From: Alphaproteobacteria bacterium | Lineage (GTDB): Bacteria > Pseudomonadota > Alphaproteobacteria > Geminicoccales > Geminicoccaceae | Direction of reading: 5' to 3' | Assembly (NCBI GenBank): GCA_026982585.1 | Contig: JALSGW010000027.1 | Coordinates: forward strand, 1 to 6,556 | Length of the DNA stretch: 6,556 nt | Part shown: positions 5,309 to 6,556 of the stretch, piece by piece | Numbering within the stretch: the first letter of the stretch is position 1 | Layout of the letters: every line of letters begins with the position of its first letter | The notes under the pieces: generated by a model | Told to the model about the DNA's origin: nothing | What the model saw: only the letters and a program-made list of their open reading frames with translations | Databases searched by the model: none | Translations under genes and position numbers: made by a program

Positions 5309-5898
5309 TCCTGTTGGTTCGCCATGCCGAATCCGAATGGAACCGGGTCTTTTCGCGCACCCGAATCGATCCCGGGCTGCCCGACCCGCCGCTCACCGCA
5401 TCGGGACGCAGACAGGCCCAGGCGCTGGCCGAGGAATTGGCCGGCAGCGGACCGCGCCTGATCCTCACAAGCCCCTACAGGCGCGCTCTCGAGACCGCTC
5501 GCATCCTGCAACATCGCCTGCGGCTGCCGGTGGAGGTGGAACCCCTCGTGCGCGAGCGTTTCGCCTTTTCCTGCGACGTCGGCACCCGGGCCTCGAGGCT
5601 GCGCGAGGAATGGCCGGAGTTCCGCTTCGACGGGCTCGACGAGCGCTGGTGGTCGGCGGAACTCGAGAGCGACGCCAGCGTGGAGAGCCGCTGCCGGGCG
5701 TTTTGGGCCAAGCTCGCAGAGGGGGTGTGGCCGCTTCCGCTGGTGGTGGTATCCCACTGGGGATTCCTGCTGGCGTTGACCGGCAAGCGACTCGACAACG
5801 GCGCGGTTCTGCGCTTGGAGTGGCCGGGCGCGAACGGCAAGCGGGATGTCGCCGATGAGCGAGGAGCCTGGGAACGGACCCGACAACGCCGCCCTTGA
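5305..5898 (+). CDS. Histidine phosphatase family protein (phosphoglycerate mutase-like)
   Basis: This 197-residue cytoplasmic protein has the full histidine phosphatase core: VRHAESEWN (5-13) with R6 and phospho-accepting H7, GRRQAQALAEEL (34-45), SPYRRALETARIL (56-68) with R60, RERF (83-86) with acid E84, and VVVSHWGFLLAL (147-158) with the second histidine H151. The usual RHG reads RHA here. The segment RIDPGLPDPPLT (20-31) and FSCDVGT (88-94) match an alphaproteobacterial subgroup I recall, so it is a conserved protein of unknown substrate rather than a glycolytic mutase. It begins inside the fxsA stop (ATGA), and its last 44-53 bases overlap the start of secB in another frame, so its C-terminal residues from about 181 on share DNA with the SecB N-terminus. 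Probably one polycistronic unit. Confidence 0.88.
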   Translation: MILLVRHAESEWNRVFSRTRIDPGLPDPPLTASGRRQAQALAEELAGSGPRLILTSPYRRALETARILQHRLRLPVEVEPLVRERFAFSCDVGTRASRLREEWPEFRFDGLDERWWSAELESDASVESRCRAFWAKLAEGVWPLPLVVVSHWGFLLALTGKRLDNGAVLRLEWPGANGKRDVADERGAWERTRQRRP

Positions 5899-6400
5899 GG
5901 GGCAGACGCCGAAGGACCAGCGGGCGGCGCTGCCGGTGATGCGCATTCAGGCGCAATATGTGAAGGACCTGTCCTTCGAGAACCCGAAGGGGCCGGCGGC
6001 GTTGGCCCAGGCCCAGGGGCGGCCCCAGATCGAGCTGGAGGTGGATGTCCGCGCCGGCCAGCCGTCCCCGAACGGCCAGCAGGAGATGGTGCTGGAGCTC
6101 ACCGTCACGGTGAAGGCGGGGGACAGCACCCTGTTTTTGATCCAGCTGGCCTATGCGGCCCTGGTGCTGGTCCAGCACGTCAAGGAGGAGGTGCGCGAGC
6201 AGTTCCTTTTGGTGGAATGCCCAAGGCTGCTCTTTCCGTTCGCCCGCAGGATCATCGCCGACCTCGCCCGCGAAGGCGGCTTTCCGCCCCTGTTGATCGA
6301 ACCCATCGACTTCCTCGCTCTCTACCGCAACCGGCTCGCGCGCAGGCAGAGGCAACAGGCCGCGGCGGACGGGGCCGATTCCCCCGCACCAGAGGCGTGA
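5846..6400 (+). CDS. secB: Protein-export chaperone SecB
   Basis: SecB is a tetrameric cytosolic chaperone that keeps preproteins unfolded and passes them to SecA at the SecYEG translocon. The 184-residue product carries the family landmarks: QAQYVKDLSFENP (35-47), the beta strands around IELEVDVRA and MVLELTVTVKAGDSTLFLIQLAYA (about 62-104), ECPRLLFPFARRIIAD (124-139) and REGGFPPLLIEPIDFLALY (142-160). It is longer than usual (about 155-165), from a roughly 30-residue disordered leader and an alanine-rich, acidic tail. Two starts are possible, ATG 5846 and ATG 5855; both overlap the phosphatase gene. GCGGGA before 5855 makes the second plausible, shortening the protein by three residues. It is last in the fxsA, phosphatase, secB unit; I see no clear terminator after it. 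Confidence 0.95.
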   Translation: MSPMSEEPGNGPDNAALEGQTPKDQRAALPVMRIQAQYVKDLSFENPKGPAALAQAQGRPQIELEVDVRAGQPSPNGQQEMVLELTVTVKAGDSTLFLIQLAYAALVLVQHVKEEVREQFLLVECPRLLFPFARRIIADLAREGGFPPLLIEPIDFLALYRNRLARRQRQQAAADGADSPAPEA

Positions 6401-6556
6401 TCGCAGCAAGCGGCAACACACTTCCGAACACGTCCGTGCCGCGCCAAAGCATCCGCGCGGCCCGCGTGCACCGAAGCGAAGGACGGCATCGGGCATCGGC
6501 GGGGCCGAAGCCGGAGCCCTTCCGCATGCGGTGCTCCCATCCCCACCATCAGCTCG

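Noticed and set aside
3736..5898. A 720-codon plus-strand frame that ends with the histidine phosphatase
   Set aside because: The first 520 or so codons run antisense to the Tim44-like gene and out of frame through fxsA, with low-complexity composition. The phosphatase has its own ribosome-binding site and ATG at 5305, so no fusion protein is supported.
5465..6496. A 343-codon minus-strand frame opposite the phosphatase and secB
   Set aside because: secB is unmistakable on the plus strand, and this frame shows no family features.
6401..6556. A possible gene or terminator after secB
   Set aside because: I read all six frames and found no recognisable protein and no strong ribosome-binding site. 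Short complementary stretches (for example GGGC/GCCC near 6499-6520, and GCACCG/CGGTGC about 60 bases apart) and a GGCATCGG/GCATCGG direct repeat are within expectation for this GC content and lack a T-run.
1..6556. Mobile elements, defence systems, CRISPR arrays, tRNA or rRNA genes
   Set aside because: I found no transposase or integrase motifs, terminal repeats, regularly spaced repeats or structural RNA signatures. The window reads as uniform high-GC core chromosome.

Overview
The window is a gene-dense, very GC-rich stretch of bacterial chromosome. Gene content and protein style point to an alphaproteobacterium, most likely a Rhodospirillales-like lineage: a Tim44/TimA-type protein divergent from fxsA and secB, a free-standing CHCC zinc-finger protein of the NDUFS6 type, and a DUF6505-like gene beside a biotin/lipoate-ligase-like gene. 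This placement rests on recognising families by eye, not on a search. I see no rRNA or tRNA genes, transposases, integrases, phage genes or CRISPR repeats.

Layout. (1) 1-1196, minus strand: a two-gene unit, the ligase-like protein (489-1196) followed 5 bases later by a DUF6505-like protein (1-483). (2) 1265-2647, plus strand: an FAD-dependent amine/amino-acid oxidoreductase, divergent from unit 1 across 68 bases. (3) About 2620-3651, minus strand: an ABC-type ATPase whose 3' end overlaps the oxidoreductase tail-to-tail by 28 bases. (4) 3672-3950, plus strand: a small zinc-finger protein starting about 20 bases from the ATPase start, back to back. (5) 3951-4062: a short GC-rich gap with inverted repeats between convergent genes. 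(6) 4063-4743, minus strand: a Tim44-like, membrane-anchored protein. (7) 4850-6400, plus strand: a compact unit fxsA, histidine phosphatase and secB in which each gene overlaps the next. (8) 6401-6556: nothing recognisable.

How the genes may work together. The rightmost block concerns the inner membrane and protein export: SecB holds preproteins for SecA, FxsA is a small membrane protein, and the Tim44-like protein is an N-terminally anchored membrane-surface protein. The Tim44-like gene and the fxsA unit share a 106-base divergent control region with one fairly good sigma70-type promoter facing the Tim44-like gene. The left pair resembles accessory genes that, as I recall, lie near formate dehydrogenase clusters in related bacteria; no formate dehydrogenase gene is in the window. 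The ligase-like protein has only one lysine (K3), so it cannot carry the usual catalytic lysine of active biotin or lipoate ligases. The ABC ATPase has no permease gene beside it.

Overall this is mostly ordinary housekeeping chromosome. I found no convincing new multi-gene system. The most useful leads are the lysine-less ligase homologue, the phosphatase embedded between fxsA and secB, and the zinc-finger protein with an unexplained tail.
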